Of a stretch of 64,000 bases of DNA, positions 12,927-24,491 are shown in pieces (positions within the stretch are counted from its first letter, which is position 1; each line of letters opens with the position of its first letter). Both the position numbers and the translations under genes were made by a program. The stretch is from Phycomyces blakesleeanus NRRL 1555(-) (lineage: Eukaryota; Mucoromycota; Mucoromycetes; Mucorales; Phycomycetaceae). Location of the stretch: contig NW_017265187.1 of NCBI RefSeq assembly GCF_001638985.1, positions 186,001-250,000 on the forward strand, written 5' to 3'. The notes under the pieces were generated by a model. The model was not told the DNA's origin, ran no database searches, and saw only the letters and a program-made list of their open reading frames with translations.

Positions 12927-15143
12927 TTAAAGAAACCCTTTTCTTCTCAGAGCTTCGATTCCTTGCTGGTAAGAATAGGTTGCTTGTGTGGCGGGAGGCT
13001 CAGCATGTGCAGCCGCCAGCATAGGATGGCGTGCACCTAAAGATTCCATCATTCCCATTACACCAGGCATAATTGTAGCTCCCAGTTGAAACAGGCTCTC
13101 GCCCTCTCGATTCGGTCTACCGTATGAAGGCATCACATCCACAATATTCCAATTGTCATTAGCGTCTTCCTCTCCTCCCTCATCTCCTTCTCCTTCTTCC
13201 TCTTCCTCTTCCTCTTCTTCTTCATCGTCTTCATCATCTTCGTCTTCATCTTCGTCTTCGTCCTCATCATCGTCTTCATACTCATCACTGTCCAGCAGCT
13301 GATCATTATTGGTCCTACTTTCGGAATTGCCATCTTGACGCCGAACTTTAAAGTAGCTATCATTCAATAGACCATCTCCAACCAACTCAGTATCAATGCT
13401 GGCCGCAATAGATCCGTCTCGAAAACGGAGAGAAGTCATTCGCAAGACACTCTTGAGATCCAATGGAAAATCTAGCCCCAGGATTCCATGGTAATTCATA
13501 GCATGCGAGCGACTAGGGTAAATACACCATACTTTCATCAATATTTGGAGTATACATACATATATATTATTACTATTATTATTTTTACTTACACACCCAA
13601 ACCAGATGATTGGCAACATGCCATTAATCCTTGAAGAGTATTCGGGATCTGATGCAGGGGAATATCAACGCCTTGAGTGTGGCAAAGATAACCAATATCA
13701 TAGTTTAACATTGCCATTCCAATAGTGAACCGTTTCAGGTTCTTATTGTCCAGAAACAATGGCATTCTACTACACCACCCAAACAAGTAAAATGAAGCAA
13801 AGAATAGAATGAAATGAAAACGCAAATACGAATACGAATATGAATATGAATATAAAAGAATTATTTATTTTTTTGATATTTTTGATATCTTTATTAAGTA
13901 TTTTTTTTGTTGGTTAATTAATTAATTAATTAATCAATCAATCAATACACATTAAAGCATCTTCTACTCTATTTCTGCACTTCTTTTCTTTTACCTTTGT
14001 TGCCGTGACCGTATTGACGCCGACCGTATGTAGGGGGATATTCCTTTGTGAAAGAATACAAAAGGTAATTTGACACCAAGATAATGAACAATCAAACCAA
14101 GAATATGAATGACATGTCCAATTGCCGCATTTAATTCTTCCTTGGAATACTCTATAAATTCAAATGCACATACAAAAGAATAATAATAATAACCACGATA
14201 GGATTTGTAAGTATTCACATATATACCTTTATATAAACCTCTCTACTCTTTTTTTTTGGTGAACGATTTTCTTTATACTTGATACATCAATTGGCCGTGG
14301 TGGAAGGGTTATTCCACAAATATAAAGGTCTTCCCGTGACCGTTGCTGCTGTGCTCTCGTAATTCCTCTGCCTGCAAACGGCATTGAGGCCGGGGGTAGC
14401 ACAGTACTAGAATCCACCAGTTCCGCAACAGGCTGACGTGAAAGAGGTTGGAGTGGCTCTGCAACCACCACCACACCTGGTTTAAATTCAAACAGGGTTG
14501 TGATCTCGTTGACTAGTACTCTCCGTGCTGCCGCAGTGAGTCTATGAGTGCGTTGCCAGCGTTTTGTGAGTTGAGCAATATTGTGTACATGTTTAGCTTC
14601 CTGTGCTTCGAACATCTCGAGGCGCTGTCCTCCCTCGTTAACTAGATTCCGTTTTGCGTCTATTTGTTGTTGTAGGTCACGAATACGTTGCTCCACTATT
14701 AGAAACAGAGGATGCATATAATCAGCCTTTGTAAACTTTGAATATTGACCATTTACTTACTTGCTTCACAGTCCGTCTTTATGCATCGCCGTTGGTCCAT
14801 CACTTTGACAATGTTGGCAGCCCGACGATTCTTCTCAGAAAGAAGATTACGGATTGAGGCTGCCTGAGTAACAAGTTGATCTGCTTTTGCAATGAGGGAA
14901 TCTCGTTCAATTATGGTCGGATTCAATTCTCGCCGATGACTCTCTAATCTATTATTATATTACATGATATAATTTTATATCATATATATATATATATATT
15001 GCTTATCAATATACTGCGCATTTATGAATCACAACCAACAAGTCATTAGACTTTATTCTATTATGTTTGATTCTTTACTTTTCTGAGATGCATGTTTCAC
15101 AGAAATTCTTGCGATTTGTAGTATGGCAGTAATTACATTCCAT
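12927..15143 (-). CDS. ATG14: ATG14/UVRAG-family autophagy PI3-kinase complex subunit
   Basis: A multi-exon gene. The first exon (15143 leftwards) encodes MECNYCHTTNRKNFCETCIS. This pair of CxxC motifs near the N-terminus is typical of Atg14/Barkor, where they help endoplasmic-reticulum targeting. Two coiled-coil exons follow (SHRRELNPTIIERDSLIAKA at about 14.9 kb; EQRIRDLQQQIDAKRNLV at about 14.65 kb). The conserved beta-alpha region comes next (GHVIHILGLIVHYLGVKLPF at 14.1 kb; FTIGMAMLNYDIGYLCHTQG at 13.7 kb). The final exon adds a long Asp/Glu tract (13190-13280) and ends at TAA 12927. In yeast and animals Atg14 brings Vps34/Vps15/Atg6 to autophagosome formation sites. The related Vps38/UVRAG subunit is an alternative; the N-terminal cysteines favour Atg14. 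Exon boundaries were read from GT/AG sites and frame. Confidence 0.72.
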
Positions 15144-15823
15144 TTTGAAATGCTAAAAGAAAGAAGAGGAAAGAGGTAAAGAAGTAAAGATAAACAAGAA
15201 TGAAGAGGAGAAATAAAATTAAAAAGAAGAGAGAGAAAGAGAGAAATAATGCGCCCAATGTGTGTGTGTGTGTAGGTGTGTAGGTGGGTGAGTGGGTTAA
15301 AGGGTCTCGTGATCTAGCATTATAAAAACCAATTTATTTTTTATGAAATATTCTGAATTAATAGGTGGCCACCTATAAAGGACTTCTTCTACCTTTTATT
15401 GTCTTTGGGTTTTATATTAACTTCTTATGCTCGTATGATTCAAAGAAGAAATGTATGTATGTATGTGGATATGTATTTGTTTTATATATATACATATACA
15501 AAATGTATGTGTGTATGTACAGCAATGTATAGATTGGTATCATTATTAGCTTACTCAATAGAGGGGTTCAAGAGAGAAAGATAAAGGTAAAGAGAAAGAC
15601 CAAAAGATATTCTTTTTCTTTTTCTTCCTTTGCTTTTCTTTGCTTCTTCTTTGGTTTCAATATAGGAAGAAAAAGATAAATAAATAGAAAGAAATAGGGG
15701 AGGAGAGGAGGAATGGAAGGAATTAAAGAAAAGGCAAAAAAGGGAATACATTTTGTGGAGATTTTTCTTTTCTTTGCAAGTTTGACGAAAGATAGCATAT
15801 AGCTTCAGAGTGATTTCCTTTTG
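15144..15823. other. Intergenic purine-rich region
   Basis: This separates two minus-strand genes, so it should hold the ATG14 promoter and the 3' end of the coiled-coil gene. GA-rich and GT-rich tracts (15160-15300) are visible. The open frames here are low-complexity and not called. Confidence 0.4.
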
Positions 15824-17226
15824 CTACCGCTGAGTTGGTGGCTGTCCGTATCCGCTTTGAGGAGACATTATATGGTTGGTGTTTGTGGGACTTGTTAAAG
15901 GAGAAAATACATGTTGTATACTTTGCTGATCATCCTCTTGTCTATGAATATGTTGTCTATCACCTTCTTGGTGTATCTGCCGTTGAGCCTGCTGTAATTG
16001 GGGAATATGTTGAAAGTGGTCCAACACCTGTTTCTGATGCTGGAAACCCACTTGCTGCTGTGCCTGCTTTTGCACTTGCTGTTGCGCTTGCTGTTGCGCT
16101 TGCTGTTGTGCCTGTTGTTGCGCTTGCTGTTGTGCCTGTTGTTGCGCCTGTTGTTGCGCCTGTTGTTGCGCCTGTTGTTGCGCCTGTTGTTGCGCCTGTT
16201 GCTGTGCTTGTTGCTGTGCTTGTTGCTGTGCTTGTTGCTGTGCTTGTTGCTGTGCTTGTTGCTGTGCTTGATATCTTTGCTGCATATTTCGGTGCTGGGC
16301 CATTTGTTTAAGGTGTTCTGTCGGCAAAGTGGTATTGTTTTGGTAGCCGGGTTGCGTTGTAGTTTGAGATGTAGCCCCTGCGTAGGCAGCACGGTTATTA
16401 AACGCGCCTTGGGTATTATTAAATGTCAGAATTTGTCGATATGCATTCTTTAACTGCTCTGCTTCAGCCTTGTATTGAGCAACCTTGCTATTTTTACTTG
16501 CAAGTTGCTGCTGTAGATGAGCAATAGCTTCATTTGCAACATTTAGCTTGGCTTGTGTGTCAGCAAGTTTATTGGAGATGTTTTCTAATGATTTGGCCTG
16601 CATCAACATCGTCTTTTCAATCTTTAGTCTTCCTACAGCAGATCGATTCAATGATTTTAAGCTCTCTGCATTCTTTTCAGTAATCGCAACCAGCTCAAGT
16701 TTTGTTTTATTGTGTGCCTCTTCGGTAGCCTTCAGTTGATCTGTTAAACGCTGAATTTCAGTAGATTGGGTGGATTCGGGAGGTACGATTTCAGAGGATG
16801 TTTCTAGATCAGTGTTAATCTTTTTTTCTTTTTCTTCCATCACCTGAAGAATCCTTTCTTCAACTTTAAGTCGATCCATTCGTTCTTGTTGACACAATAA
16901 CTCAAGATCATGGTAATTGCGATTGAGCGTGTCAACATAGCCCATAAAAGCTGAGCGTTCTGCTTCTGCCTTGTCTGCATCGCGTTTTAGTTCACCCATG
17001 GCCTGAATTACACTCCTTAAGAATGCTTTATAGCTGTCTGGTGCACGTCGACTATTTGCTTCTTTCTGGAGCACATCGTACACTTCATCGTTCTCGTTTG
17101 CTAACAAGCAAGAATAAGATTTGTGTTTGTTGAGATTAACCTCTACTTACTTGTGTATGCACTATAATTGGGTGGCCATGTTGGCTGATCTTGACTCGTA
17201 ATGACGTTGTGGCTTTGTAAAGACAT
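15824..17226 (-). CDS. Coiled-coil protein with long Gln/Ala repeat
   Basis: Two exons (17226-17151 and 17100-15824) join in phase 1 to give MSLQSHNVITSQDQPTWPPN and onwards, about 450 residues. Residues 30-230 are strongly helical and heptad-like (coiled coil), rich in Glu, Lys, Leu and Ala. From about 270 to 360 the protein is a tandem QQQA repeat (DNA 16055-16270) built from 12-bp units with two codon spellings (CAACAGGCG and CAAGCACAG types). A His/Gln-rich tail follows, ending with SGYGQPPTQR. No enzymatic motif is visible and I do not recognise the family. Plausible roles are cytoskeletal, transcriptional or P-body scaffolds, but none can be chosen from sequence. The open frames on the other strand (Leu- or Val/Ala-rich) are shadows of the repeat. 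Confidence 0.7.
16055..16270. repeat. Coding minisatellite encoding (QQQA)n
   Basis: About 215 bp of 12-bp units in the coiled-coil gene. Two homogenised blocks are visible: TGTTGTTGCGCC-type units to the left and TGTTGCTGTGCT-type units to the right (plus strand), suggesting recent unit spread by slippage or unequal exchange. Confidence 0.85.
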
Positions 17227-18379
17227 GAGGTTTTCTTTTCTCTCCTTTTTTTGTCCGTTTTGTTTTGGTTTGTTTTGTTATTTGTTATTTGTTATTTTAT
17301 TTTTGTTTTTGTTGAATGTAATGATGCTTGGGTATTTATGTTGTGTGTATGAATGTATAAGATCCAATTGTACAAAAAGTCAAGTTATTCTGGTAGACTG
17401 ATAACTAAAATAATAAAAGAGCGCCACCTGTAGAGAAAAGAAGATTATATATATAATTTATTTATTTATTTTCATTCTATATAAAAAAATGATAAGAGCG
17501 TTCATATAAACTTTTGAAATAATATATATATAGTAATAATAAATATCGTGCAGTTGATTATTATCTTTTAAGGTCTAGTAGTATAAGATGTAGATAAGAC
17601 TCTATGCACAATCACTACTGTGGATATATACATGTGTATGTGTGTTGTTAAACTACTTGTATCTTTTGATTGATAAAGAAACATATTGAAAAATACAAAC
17701 TTACGTATTTTGATACTCTTAAATATCAAAAATATGTCTACCGTTGGAGAGAAGGGGCTTTATAAATAACACCAGCAACGTTATGTCCTTCTCTTGGAGT
17801 AGCAGAGATATATCAACGGAATTTTATTGTATTGATACTTGACACATATTTTGGCTCGTTTGGTGGTTCACCAAGACAGATAGTACTTTGTAGCCAGCCT
17901 GAACTTTAAGAGATTGACTCTTTAATTACGACAGTGATTTCAATACTAATAAGACGAATAATAAAGTAGCTATTCTTATTTACTCAAAATATATTAACTG
18001 TAGAAATTCTATGAGTATACTGGGTATCTTGAACGGTTATGTATGTCGATAGAAATCCCGCAAGACACTAAAAGTAATATGTTTGTTTTTGTATAATAAT
18101 TATTCAATATCTCATTCGTTCTCCTTTAGTCACATATATAGAGCGTAAGTTAATACAAGCTTTACATTTTTTGTGGTGTTTGTTTATCCTATAACTATAG
18201 TCAATACTCCATTAAAATACCCTAACGCTACGGCAAAAATAAAAATAAAAATAATAGATGATTGTGGGAGTAGTTTGAAGGGTACGGTGTAATCGGAGAT
18301 AAGTCTCCGTGTCTTTGGGTATTTTTCAGAAATCCAAAAATTTTACAAAAATTATAGTGAGAATATAGTGTTACTTTTT
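17227..18379. other. Intergenic region and 3' flank of the Fanzor relic
   Basis: The left part is the presumed promoter of the coiled-coil gene. I see no coding exon in 17500-18200. The right end (18215-18379) is directly downstream of the Fanzor stop and contains a perfect 6-bp hairpin at 18294-18309 (see findings). Confidence 0.4.
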
Positions 18380-19860
18380 TCACGTATAATAACATCCAGA
18401 CAACTTGCCTGGCCGAAAATCTTCTGGTCTGTTGTTGTTTTTGTTGTTGTTGTTGGATACCATATATAATAAGACATATCTCATATTGAGAATAGCTATA
18501 TGATCTCTATTACATCGAGTATTACAAGATTCGCAGTTGGGAACTGAGTGGATATTCACATCCAAGTCGTCAAGTTGGTTAGATATACTTTCTGTAGGAC
18601 ATCTGGGGCATATTTGGCTCGTAAGATACTCCTCGATCATAACGACATACTTGGATATATGGGCTTGGGTACGCCCAGTCGGTTTGATGTAATTTAACAA
18701 AGCCGCTCTGAATGACTTTGTTGGCGGAGCTGTGTTCCCACCGAGTCCACCAAAACGAGCAGCACCAAATGCCACCCAAAGTAGGTCTTTTGACCTCGCC
18801 AGTATTGACCCCAGGAGGTAAAGACTTTTATTTTTGATGGTTTGCTTGCTGTATATCGCAAACTCCCTCTCGGTACTTTATGCTCCCTGTAAATAGTCGC
18901 TTGCACATTTCATCTAGTGTCTTTTGCTTGTTCCTATAACTATGGTATCTGAGGTTTCTCAGGCTGGTTGAGTAACAGCCTTTGGTTGCCTCAAAGCTCC
19001 AAAAGGTATATCGCAAAGCTTCATTGAATTGGTCCCAATTACATGTCCTTGTTGACAGAGTGTTAGAAATCAGACGGCGTTCATCAACATTAACTCGATC
19101 ATTTCTGGCTCTTTTTATGGTAGCAGACTTGAATCCGGAAAGCTGGTAATATTCACCTGTGGAAGTTTTACGTATTATATGACTTTGCCTATTTTGGCCA
19201 GCACCAGCACCAGCACCAACACAAGCAACAATAGCATCGCGTACTCCAGGATCCAGTCTCCATAGAATAGTAGTACTCAAGTCGATCTTGGTGGCAATAC
19301 CAGCAGGGGCAGGTCGTTCAAAAATTGATTCCAATGCAATATCCTCGGTAAGAATACCACCAGTAAAGCTCTTGTCTAATAGCACTTTTTTATCAAAGGC
19401 ATTTCTAGCGCTAAATTTATAGGGACAACGTTTCCTGGCAGGGTACGACATTTTGAATATACCAGACCACGCCTGCTCCTTAAAGGTATATTCTTATTAT
19501 AATAGTTAATACACGCCAGGATACAAAATAGTCGTATCAAGATTTCCTGTTGTGCTTTTGAAAAAAAGAGTTGAGTGGGGATTACTTAGCAGTTGGTGCT
19601 TTCAAGCTCTGGTAATATAGATACAATAGGTGAAAGAAAGAGAAAGACATGATACGCATAAGAAGGCTAATTAATAGTAAAATGTCAAACAAGATTGCGT
19701 CACACTTTAATGACAGCAGCTCCTTATAATCCTCTGCATAACTTACTATTGATATAGTGTATTTGTGATAAATCATTATTTCTTTGTTGCCAAGCCTAAA
19801 TTTAGGGTGCAAACGGCTATTAATTGAATATATTGTGTTTCCAGGACACGGCAAATTTGC
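18380..19860 (-). pseudogene. Fanzor (eukaryotic TnpB homologue) pseudogene
   Basis: RNA-guided DNA endonuclease of the Fanzor/TnpB family, decayed. Main frame, 19451 leftwards: RuvC-I motif RLDPGVRDAIVACVG; the signature STGEYYQLSGF; a helical middle; then one frameshift near 18865-18895. The second frame continues with WVAFGAARFGGLGGN, RuvC-II (VVMIEEYLTSQICPRC, with the family's Glu before the first zinc-ligand pair), a second Cys pair (CESCNTRC) and RuvC-III NRDHIAILNMR, then RPEDF before the TGA at 18380. The likely N-terminal exon (19854-19582, same strand) is homologous to the relic at 59.5-60.1 kb. There its intron donor is GGTAAGT, but here it reads GCTAAGT, so splicing is probably lost too. 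Frameshift plus donor loss make it a pseudogene; the catalytic residues are still readable. Confidence 0.8.
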
Positions 19861-21011
19861 CCTGAGCGATTAGAGAAAGACACTAGGCTCCGGACAGGTA
19901 GTCACAGTTAATTTAAAATAAACTAGGGTTAACTCAGTAAGAGGAAGCCGGTGATTGGCTGAAAGAGTAAAAGAGAAATAGAGAACTTTTACAGGAAACG
20001 AAAGATAATGTTTATTCATGATAATATTTGTGATATTTATAATATTTCTATGAGATACTGCAGTATTCTAGATTCCATGTAAAGTTCTTTTTACTGCGGT
20101 ATCTTGCTAAGCAGTGCTCCTCTTCTGCTCGATATTGCTCACTCAACGTCTGCGGTTGAGGTGGTTGCTTCTGATCGGAGAGGATTGGAACTGAGTGTTA
20201 AGTCCAATCCACTTCTCACAGTTGCTGGCTCAGGGCTCACAACAAATTAGCCTGGTTAGATAAAAACGTTGTACTCCACCAAGAAACATCGTACCCGTAG
20301 GATTGCTGTAATCGTCTAATTTTAATTCTCATAAGTCATGATCTGCAGCAACAGTACAGAGTTTCGCATTCAAAAATGAGAAAGTCTATCTTTTAAAAAC
20401 ATAGGGCACGAAGTTGTAGCAATATCGCATCAAAGTTACCGAATATAGTAGAGGGTAAGTTATCACAGGTTTCCATATTCTTTACTGTACGTACATTAAG
20501 GTTGTAACTGGAGCTGTAGATAATATATCATTTTATTCTTTGAACAATCTAGAGACTATGTTTTATTATAGAGTGGGAGAGTAATACTTTCACAATCGCA
20601 AAACCATTCCGGGATAAAAGTAAAATGAATATTAAAAATACATCTTTACTTTTGGACTACATTAGCAAATATATAAATGAAAGAAAAGTTGTATTTATTA
20701 AAATGTAGTTGACACAAATCTTGAACCCCTGGAAAAGCATCTAAAAATCTCCTACTAAAATTGCCTCACTTTTTTTTTACCATGGTGTACTACTCAATAA
20801 TATCAGTTTTACGATTGATCAAATTGTAACAAAAAAGCATTGCTTTTTTTTTCTTTTAATAAAAAAACATGATGGGTAACATCAACTAAATACAGATAAA
20901 CTGTCCAAAGTGGTAACAGTGGACTAGAAGTTGTGGAGTGGTGGGGAATACATGTGTAAAGATGAAAGATATGTTATATCTAGCAAAGGTTTTGGGGTTT
21001 TGATTGGTTGT
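19861..21011. other. Intergenic region upstream of the Fanzor relic
   Basis: No gene supported. I looked for a transposon terminal repeat matching the left side of the Fanzor relic and found none convincing (CCCTAACG at 18221 and AGGGTTAAC at 19925 share only a few bases). The 20931-21443 plus frames and the overlapping Arg/Ser/Pro-rich minus frame are shadows of the CipC gene. Confidence 0.4.
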
Positions 21012-21338
21012 TTAGAAGTTGTAACCGGTCTGCTCACTATAAAGCTTTTCAGCCTCTTCCTTGGCCTGGTGCTTGGCCTTCTCGCGATCGAGCCAGTCCA
21101 TACCCTTGGACTCAGCAAGGTTGTCAACGGCAGCAGCAGCGAGACCGGCAAGGAGCTCCTTGGCAAGATGGTGGTCGTCTTCCTCACCCTCCTTCTCGGC
21201 CTTGTTCTTGTTGTAAGCGCGCATGGCACCAAAACCAGCGGCAGCGGCCAAAAGCTGGTGGGTCCACTCAGCCTTGTTCTCCTCAGAAGGAGTCTCGACG
21301 GCATTGATCTTGTTGTAGGCTTCTTCGTGGTAAGACAT
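21012..21338 (-). CDS. cipC: CipC-like protein (DUF3759)
   Basis: An intronless 108-residue protein starting MSYHEEAYNKINAVETPSEE. It shows the pattern of the fungal CipC/DUF3759 family: an N-terminal HEEAYNKI-type motif, a central Ala-rich helix (LLAAAAGFGAMRAYNKNKA), a second Ala-rich helix (LAKELLAGLAAAAVDNLAES) and the closing KAKHQAKEEAEKLYSEQTGY. I use the second in-frame ATG because the family starts there and the 16 codons before it have leader-like composition. Codon use is clearly more GC-rich than in neighbouring genes, suggesting high expression. CipC proteins are small, abundant and stress- or drug-induced in moulds; their biochemical role is not established. Confidence 0.88.
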   Translation of the reverse strand: MSYHEEAYNKINAVETPSEENKAEWTHQLLAAAAGFGAMRAYNKNKAEKEGEEDDHHLAKELLAGLAAAAVDNLAESKGMDWLDREKAKHQAKEEAEKLYSEQTGYNF

Positions 21339-21387
21339 GGTAAGATAAGATGTGATTTTTGGATGAAGAAAAAAGGAATGTCCCAAT

Positions 21388-21412
21388 TCAATGGTCTTTT
21401 TATATCTTTTTT
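21388..21412 (-). promoter_or_regulatory. TATA-like box of the cipC gene
   Basis: On the minus strand GATATAAAAAGACC lies about 50-65 bp upstream of the cipC ATG, the expected place for a core promoter in a highly expressed fungal gene. No experimental start site is available. Confidence 0.4.
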
Positions 21413-22100
21413 TTTTACCCTGTTCTCCATGGATACAAAATAAACGCGTCTCTATAGTGATACAGTGTATATAATTATTCTATTATTATTTCTTATAAAA
21501 AAGAAGAAGAATCAACTGTTTTCTTTTTTATTTCTTTTTACCAAATTAGGTTTATTGTGCACCCATACACTCTAATTCTTTGGTTTCTTTTTATTTTACA
21601 CACATATATATGTATATATCAGCCACTGCGTAACCTCACCGGAATTCCTATTTAAGCAATCATGTACTGTTTTACAATACCCAACGTGTGTGTGCTTGCT
21701 TGTTCTTACTGAGTGCATAAGATTCCAGCCACTTTTTTTTTTTGGTTTTTTTTTACTTCTTGTTTCGAAGTAAAACCAATTACCAGTCCTGATTACTTTC
21801 CTATTCTGTCGACCTTGCCGTTTTCACATCTCTTACTCCGAAGAGCCAGCTCATTGACCTATCAATCATCCTTTTTGACTTCTTGGAATAAAGCCAACTG
21901 AGTTTATGAACTCGTCCTACCACAAACATCATATATACATTTGTCATAAAACCCTGCCTTACTTTACAATATGTTCAGACAAGTAGGTACCTGCGTAAAA
22001 TAAGTAGAGTTTCTTCTTTCTTTTATTACTTATCTCAAGCAAAAGGTGATATGATTCTAGTTTGTTTTATTATTAGTTGAAGTAAAATACCAAGAGATAA
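21413..22100. other. Intergenic region upstream of cipC
   Basis: AT-rich, with poly-T tracts and a short TA repeat (21604-21618). No coding exon supported. Confidence 0.35.
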
Positions 22101-22149
22101 AAGGCGCACAATTTGAAAATACGAGTCGCACAATTTAAGAATGCAAGTT

Positions 22150-22900
22150 GCACAATTTGAAGAGGCAAAGCTTCGTCAGCTGGATGTTCTATTCCATGAA
22201 GAATCTACTATCCATCTCACCTCTTTTATTAGTCAACTTTGAACCTTTTCCAGCCATGAGCACGTATCTTCTCTCTCAATTTAATCGGTGTATCTGATCT
22301 CACCAATACAGTCCTTCTTATTCTATTCACCTTCTTCTTGGTCTATGCCAGATGCATTATTTCTAGCCATTTACCCTTCGTCAAACGCATGAAATATTTT
22401 GTTGCGCGACTTGCATCTCAAGCTCGCTTTCCATAGTATCGTTGACCGTACTGCACCTATAGATACATCATCTCTTCTCTGCATTATCTGTCAACAGTCA
22501 GCCGGCTCAAAAGAGTATTTTTTTCTTCCCGTATCTATGAAAATCAACCGTATGAATAAGGGGACTGGTTGGAATTATTAAACACATCTAATCATTCCTC
22601 TATTATTCTAACCACCTTTGAGACGTTTGCCTTAAGGTCAATTATATCCTCAATTATCAATGTTACTTTGTTTTTTTTTTATTGATAGTGCTCGCGATTT
22701 TGAAATACCACCACTGTTTTCATTTCTATTTTATCCAATTCTAGCCATATTTAGCTCTCAGTGCTACCCGCAACACTATCCCTTGCTTTTGCTCCGAGCT
22801 TAACATTGACTCCAAGGGCTATTCTCACACATTACAGTACAACTCACACAATCGCCAAACAGACAAATAATGTAAGCTTCTCTTTTACCCTACCATATTC
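22150..22900 (+). pseudogene. LINE 3'-end relic (zinc-knuckle region)
   Basis: At 22420-22590 the plus strand reads LLCIICQQSAGSKEYFF followed by a Trp-containing segment. This resembles the zf-RVT zinc knuckle of non-LTR retrotransposon reverse transcriptases (C-x2-C ... H/Y-F ... C-P ... W), with decayed histidine and cysteine positions. Near 22790 a second patch (CFCSELNIDSKGYS) aligns by eye with the C-terminus of the better-preserved LINE at 28-30 kb (CSELELGSRDVP). Frames are broken throughout. The start coordinate is approximate. Confidence 0.45.
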
Positions 22901-23519
22901 ATAAAATATATAATATATCTTAGCCTAAAATAAGCTCTAAATAAATAAAAGAAAAAGAATTCAAGGTGCAACTTAAAGCCTTGCTGATAGTGTATTCCAT
23001 ACTATGGCATGTTTTAGTGTGACATCAATCTCAGTCTGTGAATAAACCATTATCATTTTTGAAATGTTTATATTTTAAGCTTCAGGTCCGAAAAAAATCA
23101 CAAAAGAGAATATATATATATTTTTTAAAAGAAAATACACATTGTCCAATGAAATTCGATTTTATTTATTTTTATGGCCTTAAAATATTGGGGATAGACA
23201 CCATTAGGTTTGCTATACTAAGCCTTGCGAGTAGACGAGACCATAAGGTTAGACATGCTTGTACAGAAACAAACAAAAAATTTCTACCTCTGAACCCCAC
23301 CCAAAAAAAAAACCTGGGGGATATCAAGGCATATATTCAACATGCAACTTTTCATCAATAATAATAGCTAAATCATTAAAGCATTAAATAAATGTTTATG
23401 ATTGGAATAAAACGTCAATATTTATTATGGCCTCCCTTGACAACAGAAAAACTAGGCGTCTATGATATATACTGGTTGCTAGATATGATGCAAGTTAAAC
23501 GCCTATTCTTTGTCCTTAT
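22901..23519. other. Intergenic, probably decayed repeat DNA
   Basis: AT-rich with A-runs. The 107-codon plus frame at 23038-23361 has no recognisable motif and an A/T-biased composition, so it is not called. Confidence 0.3.
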
Positions 23520-24140
23520 TATTCCATTACAGCCTTTCAAATCATCAAAGCTGTTGATGATGGCTCTCTAATCCCTCCCACGTCTCTCGAGGGCCCACCC
23601 GAGATTCTTAATAGGGCTGAGATCCAGACTTTAAACTGGCCAGTAGTCAAAATCCTGGAGTTCACGGCTATCTTTCCATCACATTGAATAAGAGCCAGTA
23701 TTACATCTAGTAGCTGTAGATTTTACATCACTAAATTTAAGTGTAAATCTTGATTTATCGGACCATATAACACGTCGCCACTACTCTTCAGACCAATCGA
23801 CCTACTTACGAACCTATTCCAGCCGTCTTTTCTTGTGGATTTCAGTTAAAGCTATTTTATGGGGTCTGGTATATAATCCAAAGCCCAAGCACTTGAAACA
23901 GCTCATTATTTTCTTTCTACAGGCAAATGCTCTCATGTTATTCAAGGCATCTCTTTGTCCTCTCATCAATATTTTTATGCCTTTCGGACCCTTTTCTTGA
24001 CTATAGATATCCTTCTCTATCCATTCTCTTAATGATTGACTTGACGGTTGATAGACATATGCGAGCTACCAATAAAATCCGGGTCGCACCAGAATCTGTG
24101 AAGTGCATGCACATGGTGCATCTTGCATGTTGGACTAGAT
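23520..24140 (-). pseudogene. Tc1-type transposase relic
   Basis: Reading the minus strand, the DDE superfamily end is clear despite stops: DYWPV*SLDLSPIKNLGWAL matches the family pattern WPAQSPDLNPIENLW. Upstream lies WRRVIWSDKSRFTL, the usual block around the second catalytic Asp (WSDES-F). Near 24060 an HTH-like SSHMSINRQV remains. Multiple stops and frameshifts show a dead copy. The bounds are where recognisable similarity starts and ends. Confidence 0.7.
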
Positions 24141-24491
24141 TAATAAAATGGGAGAAAAAACAATATTCTTATTTCATTTTATTATATATATATATATATA
24201 TATTGCAGAGGTCAAAGCGTCTTTGACTGTGAGTGTACTTGTAGCTAGAAATACAAAAATTAGAAAAACAAAACTCTTGAAAAAAAATATGTGGCAAGTT
24301 TGAGTAAACTAATAAAGAGCATTCTTTTCCTTTTTACCATAGTGTACTCCAAGAGACAGGTTATTAAGCTTGTATATGTACAGGTCCCTTCGAGCTTGCA
24401 TTGAACTCTTCTTTCTTCTCTTGCTTGTATACTTCAATGTATGTATACATGCACCCACAAATGTGTATGTGGATAAATTGATAGTTTACTA

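Noticed and set aside
15998..16453. Leu-rich and Val/Ala-rich plus-strand ORFs
   Set aside because: Shadow frames of the minus-strand QQQA repeat.
18221..19935. CCCTAACG / AGGGTTAAC as terminal inverted repeats of the Fanzor element
   Set aside because: Match is only a few bases with no matching target duplication.
20924..21443. 170-codon frames on both strands over cipC
   Set aside because: Shadows of the GC-richer cipC gene; only the minus frame from 21338 gives the DUF3759 pattern.
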